Assembly (NCBI GenBank): GCA_022773945.1
Contig: JALFNS010000039.1
Coordinates: 17,475 to 81,474, forward strand
Direction of reading: 5' to 3'
DNA: 64,000 nt
Origin: Clostridiales bacterium
GTDB taxonomy: Bacteria > Bacillota > Clostridia > Peptostreptococcales > Anaerovoracaceae
Positions 48,590 to 57,372 of this stretch are shown here, one piece after another. Both the position numbers and the translations under genes were made by a program. Within the stretch, counting starts at the first letter, position 1. Each line of letters opens with the position of its first letter. The notes below the pieces were generated by a model. The model was given only the letters and a program-made list of their open reading frames with translations. It searched no databases and had not been told where the DNA came from.

Positions 48590-49521
48590 AAAAATCTTCC
48601 TCCCAGATAGGCGATACCCACCGCGTTGTCCGAGGAGAGTCCTCTCTCATCGAAATAGACTTCTATATTGTTTTCTGCCAGCTTCTCAGCCGTTTCCCTG
48701 CGTATAAACCGGCTCGAGGCCACGCCGCCCGACATGATTACTCTTCTTATTGAGGTCCTGTCACAGGCCTGGACTATCATAGCCGAAACGGCTTCAGCCA
48801 GCTTCATGAATATTTCTCCCGTCAGGCTTCGCCCCAGCTCCGGTATGAATTTTTTAATCTGCGTATCTATGCCCGAAAGATTTATCTCACCGTTCCTGAC
48901 CTTGATCGCTGTCAGGACATGGGTTGTCACGCCCGTCTCCAGAGCGTACCTGTCCATCTCCTCGCCGCAGGGGAAATCGTATCCCATCGCAACGCCGGCT
49001 CTGTCAAGAACCTGTCCGAGAGCGATGTCCCTGGTGCCTCCCACTACCTCCGGATCATAGGCCGATGCGGGTTTCACTCTGAGAAGCTCAGTAGTTCCGC
49101 CGCTGAAGTGGCATGCGAGAAACTCCTCGCCGTCACTTACGGGTGTTCCTCTGCGCACAGCCTCTATATGACCCTCCTGATGTGAGAATGTCACTACCGG
49201 TATCTTCATGGCCGCAGCCAGAGATTTTCCCAGCTCAAGTCCGGCCAGAAAGCAGGGCATGTAGGAACCGTCGACAGGTCTGGGTCTGTCCGAACAGGCG
49301 ATTCCGTCAATAGGGCCATCGTAGATTTCTCTCATTTCTTTCATGAGAACCGGGAGATTCTTAACATGCTGAAACAGAGCTTCCGACTGTCTAAGGCCCT
49401 TCTCTCCCGGTCTTACCGTCAGGAAACTCCTGATGTCACAGATTATTTCATCGCCTCCGGTCAGAGCCAGAGACGTCTTGTAGTTGCTGGTGTCGATTCC
49501 CAGAACGACTTTATTCTTCAT
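48580..49521 (-). CDS. TsaD/Kae1-like ASKHA protein (peptidase M22 family), divergent paralogue
   Basis: A 313-residue ASKHA-fold protein of the TsaD/Kae1 family. The opening VLGIDTSNYKTSLAL and the metal motif HQEGHIEA (usual HxxGH) are present, as is SGGTTELL. But the canonical GETLDDAAGEAFDK loop of TsaD reads GGTRDIALGQVLDRAG, so active-site contacts differ. It is placed between xseA and nusB, overlapping both, which is not the normal tsaD locus. I read it as an extra paralogue, not the tRNA t6A enzyme; its role is unknown. M22 peptidase labels for this family are historical. Confidence 0.85.
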   Translation of the reverse strand: MKNKVVLGIDTSNYKTSLALTGGDEIICDIRSFLTVRPGEKGLRQSEALFQHVKNLPVLMKEMREIYDGPIDGIACSDRPRPVDGSYMPCFLAGLELGKSLAAAMKIPVVTFSHQEGHIEAVRRGTPVSDGEEFLACHFSGGTTELLRVKPASAYDPEVVGGTRDIALGQVLDRAGVAMGYDFPCGEEMDRYALETGVTTHVLTAIKVRNGEINLSGIDTQIKKFIPELGRSLTGEIFMKLAEAVSAMIVQACDRTSIRRVIMSGGVASSRFIRRETAEKLAENNIEVYFDERGLSSDNAVGIAYLGGRFLWE

Positions 49522-49933
49522 CTTTCTTCAGCCCGGCAGTCACAGATCCGAGAACTCCGTGTACGAATCTGGCGGAATTCTCCGTGCTGAACTTCTTGGC
49601 CAGGTTAATGGCTTCGTTTACGGACACAGCCTCGGGAATATCTTCCGAAAAGAGCATTTCTCCCGTAGCAAGTCTCATTATTGCCAGATCCACCTTGGGC
49701 ATTCTTCCTGTCTTCCATCTGCTGCTGCAGCTGTTTATGATATCGTCAATTTTCTGCAGATTCTCCACGATGTTACCCAGGAGGTCCGCGCCTCTCTCAC
49801 CGTGATTGCCGACGAGCTTCTCTCCCGCCAGACGTCGTGCCGTGCCGGCAGGGTCTTCTCCCGTCAGTGCTCCGGAGGCATCAAGCTCGTAGAGTATCTG
49901 CATCATTATGGTTCTGGCTTCATTTCGTGTCAT
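49511..49933 (-). CDS. nusB: Transcription antitermination factor NusB
   Basis: Helical RNA-binding protein that acts with NusE (S10) on rRNA boxA antitermination. The NusB pattern is seen as MTRNEARTIMMQILYELDASG, then VDLAIMRLATGEMLFSEDIPEAVSVNEAINLAKKFSTENSARFVHGVLGSV, which is diagnostic. Length 140 is normal. It overlaps asp23 by 14 bases and the TsaD-like gene by 11, in the conserved asp23-nusB-xseA-xseB-ispA order. Confidence 0.96.
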   Translation of the reverse strand: MTRNEARTIMMQILYELDASGALTGEDPAGTARRLAGEKLVGNHGERGADLLGNIVENLQKIDDIINSCSSRWKTGRMPKVDLAIMRLATGEMLFSEDIPEAVSVNEAINLAKKFSTENSARFVHGVLGSVTAGLKKDEE

Positions 49934-50267
49934 CTGTCTTCACTCCCTGCACATGAATATTAACGGCTTTGACATTCTGTCCCGTCATTTCCCTGATTTC
50001 CTTCTTCACATTTTCCTGTATGTCCCAGGCTACAGCCGGGATTTTGCATCCGTAACGGACTATAATGTGAACGTCTACGATAATATCGTTCTTTTTGTCT
50101 CTGTCAACCTTGACACCCTTTGACACGAGTTCCCTTCCCAGGATGTTCCTGCTGAGGGTGTTTGTAATTCCTCCGTCCATTGATGCGACTCCGTCTGTCT
50201 TCAAAGCGGCATTGACGGCACAAACGGCTATTATCTCGTCCGATACGTTAATCTTTTCTTCTGTCAT
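49920..50267 (-). CDS. Asp23/Gls24 family envelope stress protein (YqhY-like)
   Basis: A 115-residue Asp23/Gls24 protein; the Bacillus homologue YqhY is linked to acetyl-CoA carboxylase control and the family to envelope stress. The central segments KINVSDEIIAVCAVNAALKTDGVASMDGGITN, KKNDIIVDVHIIVRYGCKIPAVAWDIQENVKKEIREMTG match the consensus. It overlaps the CNNM gene by 20 bases and nusB by 14. Confidence 0.93.
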   Translation of the reverse strand: MTEEKINVSDEIIAVCAVNAALKTDGVASMDGGITNTLSRNILGRELVSKGVKVDRDKKNDIIVDVHIIVRYGCKIPAVAWDIQENVKKEIREMTGQNVKAVNIHVQGVKTDDTK

Positions 50268-51579
50268 CAGAATTCACTTTCAATGTTATCTTCTCTATAC
50301 GTCTGTCTTTAATGGATTTAATGGTGAATACCAGGTTTTCGTAGGGTATTTCTCTGTCGATACTGCTCTCGTCGGGAATCTCTCCCAGAAGGTTGAGAAT
50401 AAAGCCTCCCACAGTTTCCGAATCCCCGGATTCAAGCAGTATTCCCGTCTCCTCGTTAAGATCGTCCAGATCCATACCGCCTTCAACCATATAAAGATTA
50501 TATCCGATTTTCTTTATCTCTTCATCCTCAATATCATACTCATCATCGATATCGCCCATAACCTCTTCAATTATGTCCTCCAGGGTAACTATGCCGCTGA
50601 AACCGCCGTACTCGTCTATAAGGACGGCTATATGCTGCTTCGTCTTCTGAAGCTCGAAGAAGAGTGAGTCTATATTCTTTGTCTCGGGAACGAAATAGGG
50701 CTTTCTCAGTATACCTCTGATATCCACATTGTCAAAGCCTTCCTCTCTGGCCTTGATGAGGTAATCCTTGATGTAGAGTATGCCTATTATATTGTCACTG
50801 TCATCGTCATATACAGGAATTCTGGAGAACCTGAGCTCCATGAGCCTGTCTATATATTCCTCCGCCGGATCGTTCACATCTATGGCGAAGACTTCGGTAC
50901 GCGGAGTCATTATCTCGTATGCCAGCAGGTCATCGAAGGCGAAGACTCCCGTTATCATCTTCTTGCCTTCCTCCTTCAGTTCTCCGCTCTCACGGCCGGC
51001 CTCCAGCATCTCCACTATGTCATCCTCGGAATACACATTGTCATTGGCATCCGTTGGCTGACGGAAGAGCTTCATCATAAGGAATACTATAACAGCAGTG
51101 CACAGCGTCATAGGTCTCATGATTATCACCATGGCCTTTGCGGCAGCTGATGTGTGGAGGGCAACTCCCTCCGCATGAACCACTGCTATTCTCCGCGGGA
51201 AAACCTCGCCCAGAGCGAGCATCACGACACCGGCCAGCAGAAGTACCGCCACTGCGGAAATTATCAGGCACACATTCTCTCCAAGTCCGGTTTCTGACAG
51301 GAGTACTGCCAGAGGGCCTGCGAACACATATTCCGCCATAATGCCGAAGAACATCCACATTAGAACGTTGAAGGCTCTTATTGACAGCTTGTACTCGTGA
51401 GGGCTGTCGATAAGCTCCACAAGACGTGCAGCTTTCCTGTTGCCTTCATCTGCCTGTGCTCTTATTCCCGCCTTGTTCACTTCGGTTATTGCTCGCCTTG
51501 AAGCGGCGAAGTAACCGTTAACGGCTGCTGTTATCACAAGAACTGCTATTCCCCATATGGGTAAAGGGTCCGATGACAT
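50248..51579 (-). CDS. CNNM/CorC (hemolysin) family transporter with CBS domains
   Basis: A membrane protein related to magnesium/cobalt efflux proteins. Residues about 1-180 form the DUF21/CNNM membrane domain (LPIWGIAVLVITAAVNGYFAASRRAI, then helices ending near IVFLMMKLF), followed by EDDIVEMLEAGRESGELKEEGKKMITGVFAFDDLLAYEIMTPRTEV, two CBS motifs (about 205-330), and a C-terminal CorC_HlyC domain starting near 355. Length 443 is normal. Probably moves Mg2+ or Co2+; the hemolysin name is historical. One base separates it from the U32 gene. Confidence 0.93.
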   Translation of the reverse strand: MSSDPLPIWGIAVLVITAAVNGYFAASRRAITEVNKAGIRAQADEGNRKAARLVELIDSPHEYKLSIRAFNVLMWMFFGIMAEYVFAGPLAVLLSETGLGENVCLIISAVAVLLLAGVVMLALGEVFPRRIAVVHAEGVALHTSAAAKAMVIIMRPMTLCTAVIVFLMMKLFRQPTDANDNVYSEDDIVEMLEAGRESGELKEEGKKMITGVFAFDDLLAYEIMTPRTEVFAIDVNDPAEEYIDRLMELRFSRIPVYDDDSDNIIGILYIKDYLIKAREEGFDNVDIRGILRKPYFVPETKNIDSLFFELQKTKQHIAVLIDEYGGFSGIVTLEDIIEEVMGDIDDEYDIEDEEIKKIGYNLYMVEGGMDLDDLNEETGILLESGDSETVGGFILNLLGEIPDESSIDREIPYENLVFTIKSIKDRRIEKITLKVNSDDRRKD

Positions 51580-51580
51580 A

Positions 51581-52798
51581 TTATTTGTTCTCCTTTCTCA
51601 TCATCCATGATTCGCCGACAGGCTGAACCATTGAAATTCTCACTGTCTGCTGAGGATGAGGTGCGGCAGAAATCGCCTCTCCCTCTTCATCATACATTTC
51701 ATTTACGGTCTGGGTGAAGAAATCCCCCTCCGGTCCGAAGAGCTCCACCCTGTCTCCGATTTCGATTTTGTTTCTCTGCTCCAGGACGGCCATTCCGCTG
51801 TCCGGATCGTATTTTCTGACAAGAGCCAGAAAACTGTAGTCTCTGGTGTATGCACTTGACAGGTAGTTCTGTCCTTCATCTCCGGGCCTGCTGTAATAGA
51901 AGCCTGTGGTGAACTCCCTGTGACTGGCCTTGCACATTTCCTCCATGATACCCGGATCCGGTTCTCTGCCTTCGTAAAATGCATCTATAGCCTGCCTGTA
52001 GGCTTTGATCACGTGTGCCACATAGAATATGCTCTTCATGCGGCCCTCAATCTTGAGAGATGCAACACCGGCTCTGTGCAGGTCTCCGATATGCTCCAGC
52101 ATGCACAGGTCTTTGCTGTTCATTATGTAGGTTCCTCTGGAATCCTCCTCGATCGGCCAGTACTCGCCCGGCCGTTTCGCCTCCTCCAGACGGTAGCTGT
52201 ATCTGCAGGGATGAGCGCAGGCTCCCCTGTTGGCATCCCGCCCCGTCATAAAATTGCTCAGCAGGCATCTTCCCGAATAGGATATGCACATGGCACCGTG
52301 GCCGAAGCATTCAAGCTCCACATCATCGCTGAGGTTCTTCCTGATTTCTCCGATTTCCTCGAGAGAAAGCTCTCTGGCGAGGACTATGCGGCTTACACCC
52401 TGTCTCCTCCAGAATTCTGCCGTCATGCAGTTTGTCATGTTGGCCTGAGTGGACAGGTGGATTTCGTAGCCGGGCACCTCCTCCTTCAGAAGTATGATAA
52501 CAGAAGGATCGGACACTATGAAAGCGTCAGGTTTAAGAGGTGCAACCTCCCTGATGTACGCTCTCAAAGGCTTCAAATCCTCGTTATGGGGAAATATGTT
52601 AAGTGTAAGATGACATCTCACGCCTCTCTCATGGGCGTATTCGATGCCTTCTCTCATTTCTTCGATTGTAAGATTGCCTGCACCGGCCCGGAGTGAGAAT
52701 GCCTCTCCCCCGAAGTACACCGCGTCTGCACCGTAGTCAACGGCAATCTTCAGTTTTTCAAGATCTCCGGCAGGTGCCAGAAGTTCCATTTTTCTCAT
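51581..52798 (-). CDS. U32 family protein, TrhP-type tRNA uridine hydroxylation factor
   Basis: A U32 peptidase-family protein; relatives YrrN/YrrO (TrhP) hydroxylate tRNA uridine 34 to ho5U with prephenate help. The signature ELECFGHGAMCISYSGRCLLSNFMTGRDANRGACAHPCRYSY supplies conserved cysteines of a likely Fe-S site, and ELLAPAGDLEKLKIAVDYGADAVYFGG is the family N terminus. At 405 residues it is a single U32 protein. It ends the mltG-trmR-U32 set, in the same order as Bacillus yrrL-yrrM-yrrN-yrrO. Function inferred from this context. Confidence 0.88.
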   Translation of the reverse strand: MRKMELLAPAGDLEKLKIAVDYGADAVYFGGEAFSLRAGAGNLTIEEMREGIEYAHERGVRCHLTLNIFPHNEDLKPLRAYIREVAPLKPDAFIVSDPSVIILLKEEVPGYEIHLSTQANMTNCMTAEFWRRQGVSRIVLARELSLEEIGEIRKNLSDDVELECFGHGAMCISYSGRCLLSNFMTGRDANRGACAHPCRYSYRLEEAKRPGEYWPIEEDSRGTYIMNSKDLCMLEHIGDLHRAGVASLKIEGRMKSIFYVAHVIKAYRQAIDAFYEGREPDPGIMEEMCKASHREFTTGFYYSRPGDEGQNYLSSAYTRDYSFLALVRKYDPDSGMAVLEQRNKIEIGDRVELFGPEGDFFTQTVNEMYDEEGEAISAAPHPQQTVRISMVQPVGESWMMRKENK

Positions 52799-53461
52799 CT
52801 ATATCTTCTCTTTATCTATTATGCTCAGGGATATTCCGTCACCCACCGGGAGTACATATGTCTCCCCGTACGGAATACTCCCTATGTATTCCAGGAATTC
52901 TCTCATCCTACGCATACTCGTCTTGTATCTGCCTCTGGTGTCGAATTCGTCCGAAGCGGTCATTCCCTTCATGAGAATGTTGTCGCAGATTATCAGCGCC
53001 CCGTCACTGCAGAGGGGCAGAGCCCTGTCCCAGAAGCTTCTGTAGTGACTTTTGGCCGCATCTATGAACACCATATCGTAGAGGCCGTCCTCATCAGGTG
53101 AAAGTTCCTCCAGAACCTTGATTCCGTCTCCGTGAATCACCCTGATTCTGTCAGAGAGACCGAGACCGGCTATATTGGCCTTTGCAGTATTGAACATGCC
53201 TTCATCTGCTTCCACGGTGGTCACGCTGCAGTCGCAGGCTGATGCGAAGAATGAGGCTGAGTAGCCTATGGCGCATCCTATCTCCAGAACCTTCTCCGGC
53301 TTTCTCATCTCCGTTATAGGCCTGAGAAAGGTCTCAGTTTCTCTGAGAATTATTGGTACGTGCTCCTCCTCACCTTGTGCTCTCAGCTTACCGAGCTCAT
53401 CGTTCAGCGGCCTGTAGAAACCGTCCGTATAACTGCTGATTACAGGATTTACAATATTCAT
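52799..53461 (-). CDS. trmR: TrmR-type tRNA 5-hydroxyuridine methyltransferase (O-methyltransferase family)
   Basis: A SAM-dependent O-methyltransferase of the YrrM/TrmR type, which methylates ho5U34 to mo5U34. The SAM motif VLEIGCAIGYSASFFASACDCSVTTVEADEGMF, the metal-linked MVFIDAAKSHYRSFWDRALPL and NILMKGMTAS are characteristic. Length 220 is typical. It lies between mltG and the U32 gene, exactly the partner it needs. A generic catechol O-methyltransferase fold is shared with other enzymes, so the identity rests on context. Confidence 0.86.
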   Translation of the reverse strand: MNIVNPVISSYTDGFYRPLNDELGKLRAQGEEEHVPIILRETETFLRPITEMRKPEKVLEIGCAIGYSASFFASACDCSVTTVEADEGMFNTAKANIAGLGLSDRIRVIHGDGIKVLEELSPDEDGLYDMVFIDAAKSHYRSFWDRALPLCSDGALIICDNILMKGMTASDEFDTRGRYKTSMRRMREFLEYIGSIPYGETYVLPVGDGISLSIIDKEKI

Positions 53462-53463
53462 AG

Positions 53464-54540
53464 TCAGTTAAGGTCCTCTTCTGTCCACGGATGCTCCTGA
53501 ATGTTCTTATCATGCCCCGCCTGGGTCTCCGCATAATACACGGTACCGTCAGGTCCGGCATAGAAGAAGAGATCATCCGTCTTCTCGTAATTCAGAACCG
53601 CATCCATATCAATGACAGGAACGGAGCATATAGGACCCGGTGTGAGTCCTGCAAACTTCCTGGTGTTGTACGGTGAATCAGAAGCAAGCTGTGACTGCTT
53701 GAGATCCACACGGTCCTCCTGGTATATATAGCACACTGTTACATCGCTTCCCAGGCTCATGTTCTTATTCAGCCTGTTTATGAACACTCCGGCTATGTGC
53801 GGCGCCTCACTCTCGTTGCTTCCGCCTTCCTTGCACACTATGGAGGCCAGTGAGAGGAATTCGTGCACAGTGTATCCGGATGCCTCAATCTGACTTTTTC
53901 TCTCGCTGAGAACTCTGTCCGTATTGTCCAGCATCATCTCCGTGACGCTCTCGATGGTAGGATTCTCCTCGGTTATGAAATATGTATCAGGGAAGAGATA
54001 TCCTTCGAGAGGATACATAACATCCTTGTCCAGAATATCATCCGTCAGGAACCAGTAGCTGTCGATAAGCTCCTTGAGATAGGCCTTGTCGCTCCAGCAG
54101 CTCAGTATCTCCTTCCTGCTGAAAGGAATTGCCTCAGCCAGAAGCCCGGCATTCTGCTGCAGCCTGTAGCCCTCCTTCATCTCGAAGCTCTCCTTGGACA
54201 GATAGTCGAAATCCCCCGTGTTGATGGCCTTCATCATCTCTCTCAGGCTCATGGACTTGTTAAATACATATGTATTGGCCTGCAGCGTGTCGTATCCGCC
54301 GATACGGGCGCTTATTTTCGCGCAAAAGCTGTTCTTCACAAGTCCCGCCTCGTCGAGTATGGCAACTATTGAAGAAGCTCCGCTTCCCTGCGGTATCTCT
54401 ACTGTTATGTCGTTCTTGTCGGTGGCATCGACGCATCCCGTCCCCGAAAGATAAAAAACGATTCCTCCCGTGAATACCGCCACGACAACTGCAGCGGCAA
54501 TTACCACCGCCTTGAGCCCGGATGACCCTTTACTCCTCAT
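53464..54540 (-). CDS. mltG: Endolytic transglycosylase MltG
   Basis: A membrane-bound lytic transglycosylase that cleaves nascent glycan and sets strand length. A membrane segment (about 10-32, AVVIAAAVVVAVFTGGIVFYL) precedes an NDITVEIPQGSGASSIVAIL LysM-like subdomain and the YceG domain with the catalytic Glu in ASIVCKEGGSN and the conserved YNTRKFAGLTPGPICSVP. Length 358 is normal. It is followed by TrmR after two bases. An efp terminator lies just upstream, so its own start may be near 54541-54600. Confidence 0.95.
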   Translation of the reverse strand: MRSKGSSGLKAVVIAAAVVVAVFTGGIVFYLSGTGCVDATDKNDITVEIPQGSGASSIVAILDEAGLVKNSFCAKISARIGGYDTLQANTYVFNKSMSLREMMKAINTGDFDYLSKESFEMKEGYRLQQNAGLLAEAIPFSRKEILSCWSDKAYLKELIDSYWFLTDDILDKDVMYPLEGYLFPDTYFITEENPTIESVTEMMLDNTDRVLSERKSQIEASGYTVHEFLSLASIVCKEGGSNESEAPHIAGVFINRLNKNMSLGSDVTVCYIYQEDRVDLKQSQLASDSPYNTRKFAGLTPGPICSVPVIDMDAVLNYEKTDDLFFYAGPDGTVYYAETQAGHDKNIQEHPWTEEDLN

Positions 54541-54555
54541 AGATTTTCCTCCTGA

Positions 54556-54584
54556 GCAAAAAGAGGGACGTAAACGTCCCCTTT
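54556..54584 (-). terminator. Intrinsic terminator of efp
   Basis: On the minus strand GGGACG and CGTCCC form a stem with loop TTTA (extended by G-C neighbours), followed by TCTTTTTG. It lies between the efp stop and the mltG start. Confidence 0.8.
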
Positions 54585-54601
54585 TCTGCGTTCATATTAA
54601 T

Positions 54602-55162
54602 TTACTTGGATCTGCCCAGATATTCTCCTGTTCTGGTGTCAATCTGGATTTTCTCACCCTCTTCAATGAAAATAGGAACTCTGATTACCGCACCTGTCTC
54701 TACAGTGGCATCCTTTGTAACGTTTGTGGCTGTGTCGCCCTTAACGCCCGGTTCCGTCTCGATAACCGTCAGGTCAACGAAGTTAGGAGCCTCAACGAGG
54801 AATGCATTGTCCTTGTAGAATTTGATTGTGGCTTCATCATTTTCTCTGAGATACTTCATAGCATCCTCAACCTGGTCGTAAGTGAGAGGAATCTGATCGA
54901 ATGTCTCAGGGTCCATGAAATAGTAGAGCTCTCCGTCATTGTAGAGATACTGCATTGTCTTCGTCTCGATGTGAGCCTTCGGGAACTTGGCGTCCGGATT
55001 GAAGGACTCTTCCTTAATGGCTCCGGTCAGAATGTTCTTGTGCTTCGTTCTCACGAAAGCGGCACCCTTGCCCGGCTTAACATGCTGGAAATCTATAACA
55101 ACATGCGGATCTCCATCAATTTCGAATGTAATGCCTTTTCTAAAATCGCCTGCATAAATCAT
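54602..55162 (-). CDS. efp: Elongation factor P
   Basis: Relieves ribosome stalling at polyproline runs. The family opening [16 protein letters not shown] and the modified-residue loop [14 protein letters not shown], with Lys32 at the tip, are present; domains II and III ([54 protein letters not shown]) are complete. The ORF opens seven codons earlier, but ATG 55162 with AAAGG ten bases upstream gives the normal 186 residues. Its own promoter and terminator make it a single-gene unit. Confidence 0.97.
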   Translation of the reverse strand: MIYAGDFRKGITFEIDGDPHVVIDFQHVKPGKGAAFVRTKHKNILTGAIKEESFNPDAKFPKAHIETKTMQYLYNDGELYYFMDPETFDQIPLTYDQVEDAMKYLRENDEATIKFYKDNAFLVEAPNFVDLTVIETEPGVKGDTATNVTKDATVETGAVIRVPIFIEEGEKIQIDTRTGEYLGRSK

Positions 55163-55204
55163 AGTATATTCGCCTTTCTTCAATACATATCATATATCCA
55201 TTAA

Positions 55205-55232
55205 ATTATACCAAAATCGCCATACATTTCAA
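55205..55232 (-). promoter_or_regulatory. Sigma-A promoter of efp
   Basis: On the minus strand TTGAAA (plus 55227-55232) and TATAAT (plus 55205-55210) with a 16-base spacer. It begins only five bases past the ylbF stop. Confidence 0.78.
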
Positions 55233-55236
55233 GTAC

Positions 55237-55599
55237 CTAGCGAAAGCTTCCCATGTCACCCATAGGTCCGAAGCCGAAGTCCGCCACATCGCCTATTATC
55301 TTGTATGCATCGGCCATCATGGTGCTGAATCTCATCTGACACTGGAAAAACTCGTTGGTGAGAGGATCCTGAAGGAGCACTGCCCCCAGCTGCTGAATCT
55401 GCTGCATTGCCTCCATATCCATCTCCTTGCCCATCATCTGACTCGCCTGAAGTTCGAACTGCTTCTTCGTAAAGTCCTTGATAGCCTTGTCGAGATCGGG
55501 ATTGGCCTCAACCTTCTTCTTCACATCGTTGTATCTCTTGAATTCCTCCGATTCCCTGATGGCGTCAGCCAGCTTGTGCGCCTGGTCGTATACGTTCAT
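55237..55599 (-). CDS. ylbF: YlbF family regulator (RicF/YmcA-like)
   Basis: A helical protein of the YlbF/YmcA family. In Bacillus, YlbF, YmcA and YaaT form the Ric (Y-) complex that steers RNase Y mRNA processing. The consensus YDQAHKLADAIRESEEFKRYNDVKKKVEANPDLDKAIKDFTKKQFELQ is clear. The track M at 55605 sits directly on GGAGG; ATG 55599 is seven bases past it and gives MNVYDQ. Its position right after rnjA places two RNA-decay proteins together. Confidence 0.9.
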   Translation of the reverse strand: MNVYDQAHKLADAIRESEEFKRYNDVKKKVEANPDLDKAIKDFTKKQFELQASQMMGKEMDMEAMQQIQQLGAVLLQDPLTNEFFQCQMRFSTMMADAYKIIGDVADFGFGPMGDMGSFR

Positions 55600-55601
55600 A
55601 A

Positions 55602-57368
55602 TCATACCTCCATAAATATCGGCAATATAACGGGATTTCTCTTGGTCTTGTTGTATATATACTTCCTGAGGCCTTCTCTGACGGCAGTCTTGATGCTGTT
55701 CCAGTCCTTGACTCCGTCCTCCAGACCTGCATTTATAATCTCCTCGGCCTTTGCACAGGCGGCATCTATGAGATCCTCGTTTTCTCTCACATACACGAAG
55801 CCTCTGGATATGATATCAGGTCCCGAAACTATATATCCTGCCTTCCTGTCTATAGCGGCGACAAGTATTATAAGTCCCGATTCGGAGAGGAGTCTTCTGT
55901 CTCTGAGGACTATGTTGCCCACATCTCCGATGCCCAGACCGTCGACCATTATACCCTCGGCGGAGCAGTACTTCTCCGTCTTGACCGCGGATTTCGATGA
56001 GAGACTCAGACAGTCTCCGTTATCGAGTATGAAAACGTTCTCCCGCGGCATTCCCAGCTCAGCGGCCAGATCCGCATGCCTCTGCAGATGCCTTGACTCT
56101 CCGTGCACAGGCATGAAGTACTTCGGCCTTATGAGAGAATGCATGAGCTTGAGCTCCTCCTGGCAGGCATGTCCGCTCACGTGTGTCTCGGCTATGTCCG
56201 AGTAGATAACCTCAGCTCCCTTGGCCACGAGCTGGTTAACAACATTTGAAACCGTCAGCTCGTTGCCCGGAACAGGCGTGGACGAAAGAATTACCATGTC
56301 GTTCTTTCTTATGTTTATCGCCTTGTGATCGTTTGATGCCATTCTGGCCAGGGCCGACATAGGTTCTCCCTGGCTTCCCGTGGTGATTACCACAAGCTCC
56401 TTGTCCGGTATGTTGTTGGCCTTGTTCAGATCCACAAGACTCCTGTCAGGTATCTTGATGTACCCCATCTCTCTGGCCAGATCCACAACATTTACCATGC
56501 TCCTGCCGGATATGGCCACCTTCCTCTTGCAGAGGAGAGCTATATCGATAATCTTCTGTATTCTGTGAACGTTTGATGAGAATGTGGCGATTATTATTCT
56601 CTTCTTGGAGCTTCTGAATATTCCCTCCAGAGTCTCGCCCACCACCTTCTCCGACTGGGTGTATCCCTGTCTCATGACATTGGTGCTGTCCGCCATCATG
56701 AGGAGAACGCCTTCCGACCCTATCTGGGCGAACCTGGCGAAATCTATGGGATTGCCGTCAACCGGAGTGTAGTCTATCTTGAAATCTCCCGTGTGGAATA
56801 TCCTTCCCGCAGGCGTCTTGATGCTGTAGCATACGGAGTCGGCTATGGAGTGAGTTATTCTCAGTGGCTCGATGGTGAAAGAGCTTCCCACTCTGAACTC
56901 CTTGCCCGGCGATATGGCTCTCAGATCTCCTCGGATGCCGTGCTCCTTGAGCTTGTTCTCAATAAGACCCAGCGGGAATCTGAGACCGTATACCGGCACG
57001 TTTATTTTCTGGAGAAGATAAGGCACCGCACCTATATGATCCTCATGTCCGTGAGTGATTATCAGTCCTCTGATTTTCTTGTCCGATTTAAGGAGATAAT
57101 CAAAGTCCGGAATAACCTTGTCTATGCCGAACATGTCATCGTCCGGAAATGAGAGCCCGCAGTCAACGAGCAGAATCTCATTTTTATATTCGATGGCGGT
57201 CATGTTCTTGCCGATTTCTCCAAGACCTCCCAGGGGAATGACCTTCACCTCCGCCGGTTTGCCGGAGGAGCTTCCCCTGGATTTTTTTACGTTCTTTTTA
57301 GGCGGAGCCTGCTGCTTCCTGCCTCCTGTGCTTTTCCCCTTCTGATTCTGTACTTTCCTTTCACTCAT
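55602..57368 (-). CDS. rnj: Ribonuclease J
   Basis: A beta-CASP/MBL endo- and 5'-exoribonuclease central to RNA decay in Firmicutes. A basic low-complexity tail (about 1-40, rich in K, Q, S, G) precedes VIPLGGLGEIGKNMTAIEY, the zinc motif THGHEDHIGAVPYLL, DCGLSFPDDDMFGIDKVIPDF and the beta-CASP domain with MADSTNVMRQGYTQSE and THVSGHACQEELKLM. Length 588 is typical plus the N-terminal extension. ylbF starts within three bases of its stop. The N-terminal extension may tether it to RNA or the membrane complex. Confidence 0.96.
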   Translation of the reverse strand: MSERKVQNQKGKSTGGRKQQAPPKKNVKKSRGSSSGKPAEVKVIPLGGLGEIGKNMTAIEYKNEILLVDCGLSFPDDDMFGIDKVIPDFDYLLKSDKKIRGLIITHGHEDHIGAVPYLLQKINVPVYGLRFPLGLIENKLKEHGIRGDLRAISPGKEFRVGSSFTIEPLRITHSIADSVCYSIKTPAGRIFHTGDFKIDYTPVDGNPIDFARFAQIGSEGVLLMMADSTNVMRQGYTQSEKVVGETLEGIFRSSKKRIIIATFSSNVHRIQKIIDIALLCKRKVAISGRSMVNVVDLAREMGYIKIPDRSLVDLNKANNIPDKELVVITTGSQGEPMSALARMASNDHKAINIRKNDMVILSSTPVPGNELTVSNVVNQLVAKGAEVIYSDIAETHVSGHACQEELKLMHSLIRPKYFMPVHGESRHLQRHADLAAELGMPRENVFILDNGDCLSLSSKSAVKTEKYCSAEGIMVDGLGIGDVGNIVLRDRRLLSESGLIILVAAIDRKAGYIVSGPDIISRGFVYVRENEDLIDAACAKAEEIINAGLEDGVKDWNSIKTAVREGLRKYIYNKTKRNPVILPIFMEV

Positions 57369-57372
57369 CTAA

